Source: Heterobilharzia americana
Lineage: Eukaryota > Platyhelminthes > Trematoda > Strigeidida > Schistosomatidae
Assembly: GCA_944470555.2 (NCBI GenBank)
Contig: OX104128.1
Location: 41,089,920 to 41,153,919, forward strand
Direction: 5' to 3'
Length of the DNA: 64,000 nt
Below are positions 61,252-64,000 of this stretch, in pieces. Within the stretch, counting starts at the first letter, position 1; every line of letters begins with the position of its first letter. A program made the position numbers and the translations under genes. Under the pieces are notes generated by a model. The model had not been told where the DNA came from. It did no database searches and worked only from the letters and a program-made list of their open reading frames with translations.

Positions 61252-61917
61252 TGTCGTCGAAGTGTATGTTGTCTAATCTGTGCTTTAAGTCACAGGAGTT
61301 GGTAAGTCGAGATTGAATGATTTCTTATCGAGCCTGACACTACTGCTAAATATTTAGATAACTCCAAAGTCAGAGTGTTTGTAAAATCTACTATTGGCCT
61401 GATGAGATAACCTGGCTTATGAATCTTAATACTGACATACATTCTACTGGGATAATTAGTTTTTGGCGTTGAATTAAACCATTTTCACTAACCTAGAAAC
61501 TGAAGGTGTTGCTATTGGATCTTAATAAGATAAGAAATTTAGACGAAAGCTTGCTTATAGCTCTGCATGTAATTACACACAATCACACAGTAGGGTGGGG
61601 GTGTTGATAACTAACTTAGTTGGGTGGAGGGAGAGATTGATTGTCATCAGTGGACTGATGTCAGTTCAAGGTCCCAAGAAGTAATTTGATGATTGATAAA
61701 ATTTAAGCCGTTTCATGAGTGAAGAGCCATAAACTAGGATGAGGTAATTAGTCAATTATTGATTAATTCCTCGAAATGAACAATCACCTAAAATCAGTCA
61801 TCTAAATTAAGTGATATGACGATAAATGTGAGTAAAATATGGACACACGACTAGAATATTCAACGTAAATTCGGTCATGTTTCCTTACCCTTTTTTCAAA
61901 GACATGATTATTTATGA

Positions 61918-62055
61918 ATAGCAGTAGAATCTAAGACTTGTATTCCTTTCTGTTCCAGGCGCTTCAATTAGATTTACTAGTCTCCCACTGAATGAAGTTA
62001 CTCCCAGTGTAACTCAAACCCAGCATTCATCGCTCCAAACATAAGATTGTCAATC
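61918..62055 (-). mobile_element. Family A SINE, degenerate
   Basis: Minus strand: head remnant, a diverged GTAACTTCATTCAGTGGGAG block, a ribozyme remnant (GGAACAGAAAGGAATACAAG) and GATTCTACTGCTATTC. No working core. Confidence 0.45.
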
Positions 62056-62944
62056 ATTATAGTACTGTGCAATTTTGTCTTCATACTTCCACTTCACTTC
62101 TCCTAATGAAATAGTCAGTGTTCACAAGGAATATAACTATATAATGAAATTATAGATGTTATATCTTGATATCATTATGAAGGTTTACAATAAAAAAGGG
62201 AATAAAGTTGAGTTTATGCTTGTTTCTCGTTAGATATTTGCGGAGAGCATAATACATATGCTCCACTGCTTTACAGATAAGCATGTAAGCCCAATCACAT
62301 TCTTTACATCGTAAAACATACTCGTCCTGGTTATATCACGGACTTCTTAAGTGGTTGATTTATCAATCTGTTGATCGTTACTTAGTTACCTTGAATTAAG
62401 ACCTAAGTACCTAAATGGCTGTGTAGTCTAATCAGACTGGAACAAATTTATGTCCATTGCTTATATGGTGAAACAGTGACAATTCAGAAACTGTCACTTT
62501 AAATTTCGAATAAGAGGATTTTTTCCACGATTTCAATTGGAAAACCTTGTTTCTGAAAGTTTCAAGGACAGAAAATATGTAGTTTGCATCATTGCACAAT
62601 AGCGTTAAACGCCTGGGTGAAATTCTCTTTTCAGTTCCAGAAGAACAATTATTGAAGCAGAACACCATGGTACTATTTTACCTTACCAGTTTCTCATCAG
62701 CTGCTCACAAACCAAAACATTTAAACGATACACAACAAGAGAATCTGCACAAACACATTTTTCTGTTAGCTGAAGTTAGTAAACGGAAATCGACGTGCTA
62801 TAATAAAGAACACAAACCTGTAAGTAATGATGTCCCCATGGGAACTTGAACCCAGTACCCATTTCTTCAAACACCAAAGTGCTACCCACTGGGTTACCGG
62901 AGCTTGGTGGACACTACCCGCGCAAAGAGTAATAGTTGTTTTTT
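62056..62944. other. Unannotated DNA
   Basis: 62820-62910 has GGGAACTTGAACCCAGTACC and GTGCTACCCACTGGGTTACC, which look like a reversed tRNA-derived head of another SINE; not assigned. Overlapping open frames at 62432-62849 are unrecognised. Confidence 0.35.
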
Positions 62945-63180
62945 ATGGATACTTGTAATTTCTCGTTGCTACACTGGGTCGAATTGCTCGATCTCTACTG
63001 GGAGCTGATAAGCCCAGAACGGGACGAAACGCGCATCTTGGATTTTCCTGCTAGTCACCAAGATGAATACAATATGATGATTATCCGGCAGTATCGAGCT
63101 ATATGCATAGGAACGCATCTGCCAACAGATGTCCAAGTATTCAACTCTGTAATGCAACGGGAAATTACAAGTATCAATAA
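62945..63180 (+). mobile_element. Family A SINE with inverted tail ends
   Basis: A reversed tail (62945-62995; TTGTAATTTCTCGTTGCTAC) is followed by a forward ribozyme motif (about 62996-63043; core CTGATAAG, GGGACGAAACGCGC), a CTGCTAGTCACCAAGAT block and a forward tail ending at GGGAAATTACAAGTATCAAT (63160-63178). So the same tail bounds the element in opposite directions. The core change CTGATAAG should block cleavage. Confidence 0.7.
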
Positions 63181-63182
63181 AC

Positions 63183-63400
63183 GAAGAACTATTGGACCAT
63201 TGGGTCCTGACCCAGTGGCTCAATGGTAACGCACTGGCCGCGGAACCTTAAGGTCTCGGGTTTGATCCCTGGCAGGGTCGTGGGTGCGCGCCGCTTAGGA
63301 GTCGCGTACTAGGACGAAACAGCTGTCCAGTTCCCCCAGGTACCCTTTTTACCTCCAACTGATGTCAGTCTACGATGAATAACAACTTGAAACGAAGAAA
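63183..63400 (+). mobile_element. Family B SINE, plus strand
   Basis: A box TGGCTCAATGG (about 63217-63227), B box GGTTTGATCCC (about 63258-63268), ribozyme motif about 63290-63335 (CTTAGGAG, so core damaged; GACGAAACAGCTGTCC intact) and tail with TGATGTCAGTCTACGATGAA. Starts directly after the family A SINE. Confidence 0.8.
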
Positions 63401-64000
63401 ACAAACATCCGGATAGAGTTAGAAAGACTCGATTACATATCCGATTTAGCAAACAGTCCAAGAAAGATAAGATCGACATAAGCAAATTGTTTTAGTATCT
63501 CGAATAAAAGAATATGTAAGAAGATTATTAATTAGGTTAGTTGATTACATGTTATCGATAAATTATGTCCCGGTTAGACAAGTTCAACTCAGTTGATAAA
63601 ATAATCATGAAAGGTCTGCATATACAACAAAAGTTTCAGTCAAACGATAATGTCATCAAAAAAGAGGAGGAGTAAAAATTAGGTTGTTAGGGAAATGTAA
63701 GACCGACCATTGCTTCTTTTGAAGCACAAACATTCGGTTTCAGTAGTTTGATCACTACCACCTCAAGAAAAACTCCGTTTTTTGATTGCCTAGAAGGCTG
63801 GTTCAAATGTATCTACCTCGTACCATCTGTTGATAAAATACTGTTCAACTCCACTACTGAAAGCGCTTCTTCTTCCAGACACAGATTCCTGGCACGTGTT
63901 CCAAGAGACTAGGATATCCTTTGATCTCTGTTCTCCATGTATAACTGTTTCTACAGACACAAATATACTTGTTTGGCCTTCAATTTATATAACTTTGGCG
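63401..64000. other. Unannotated DNA to window end
   Basis: Nothing recognised. Confidence 0.35.

Larger units (their letters stand above)
59200..61645 (-). mobile_element. Penelope-like element, most complete copy, with inverted ends
   Basis: On the minus strand: RT N-terminal motifs (about 61490-61350; SIKIHKPGYLIRPIVDFTN), FSFDITSLYTNIPIDMVLEG (61251 downwards), the catalytic box region (60919-60930), VYRKPTHSNRYLEFESSH (about 60755-60700), the linker, and the GIY-YIG core VKYIGDSSPPGSIKITEHKK (about 60250-60190). A SINE insert follows (59665-60184). The C-terminus resumes with SRLVDPNKRRSLEKSLATAL and VGWNRATALKTKLHGG (59645-59505), then the 3' UTR to 59200. 61520-61645 (forward) repeats 59505-59640 (reversed), giving inverted ends. 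Several stops; not active. Confidence 0.85.

Overview
The window is repeat-dominated, AT-rich animal DNA, almost certainly from a blood fluke (Schistosoma; species not decided). The main clue is a set of tRNA-derived short repeats carrying hammerhead ribozymes of the schistosome Sm-alpha type. These sit with RTE-clade LINEs that resemble the schistosome SR2-like group, and with many Penelope-like element (PLE) remnants that have GIY-YIG tails. There is no bacterial-style gene organisation. I see no complete protein-coding gene, only a few exon candidates with splice or polyadenylation signals.

Layout. 1-1685: RTE LINE copy 1, cut by the window edge. 3120-4115: PLE remnant between inverted arms. 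5263-5420 (minus): likely exon of a major-facilitator transporter. 9336-9512: Sm-alpha-like SINE. 10986-15350: three PLE remnants, one with nearly identical inverted arms of 640-690 bp. 16650-22885: SINE-rich zone with several head-to-head inverted SINE pairs. 25713-26850: RTE copy 2. 26932-27697: candidate micro-exon, a well-supported terminal exon and a polyadenylation signal. 28558-28704: another exon candidate. 29430-31700: decayed coding-like DNA plus the best-preserved family B hammerhead SINE. 32787-35205: Sm-alpha fragments. 36235-37500: repeat-like block of different composition, not identified. 38680-39080 and 44400-44905: inverted SINE pairs. 39941-40136: foldback element. 40783-41650, 46737-47069 and 52170-52790: PLE remnants. 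47463-48952 and 54735-57875: RTE copies 3 and 4, each holding a 330-385 bp (GGCT)n array. 59200-61645: the most complete PLE, with a ruined catalytic motif and a tandem family B SINE inside its endonuclease region. 62945-63400: further SINEs.

Three themes link these parts. First, two SINE families (called A, the Sm-alpha type, and B here) share a plan of pol III boxes, then a hammerhead, then a tail. Family B also occurs as head-to-tail units of about 370-398 bp measured ribozyme to ribozyme, which recalls retrozymes. Second, both families occur again and again as head-to-head inverted pairs. Third, RTE copies 2, 3 and 4 form a subfamily with a disrupted catalytic motif and a tetranucleotide array at one fixed site. 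Copies 2 and 3 begin at the same internal position in unrelated flanks, as expected for a short non-autonomous derivative.

All calls come from reading the sequence by eye. No alignment, folding or database search was run.
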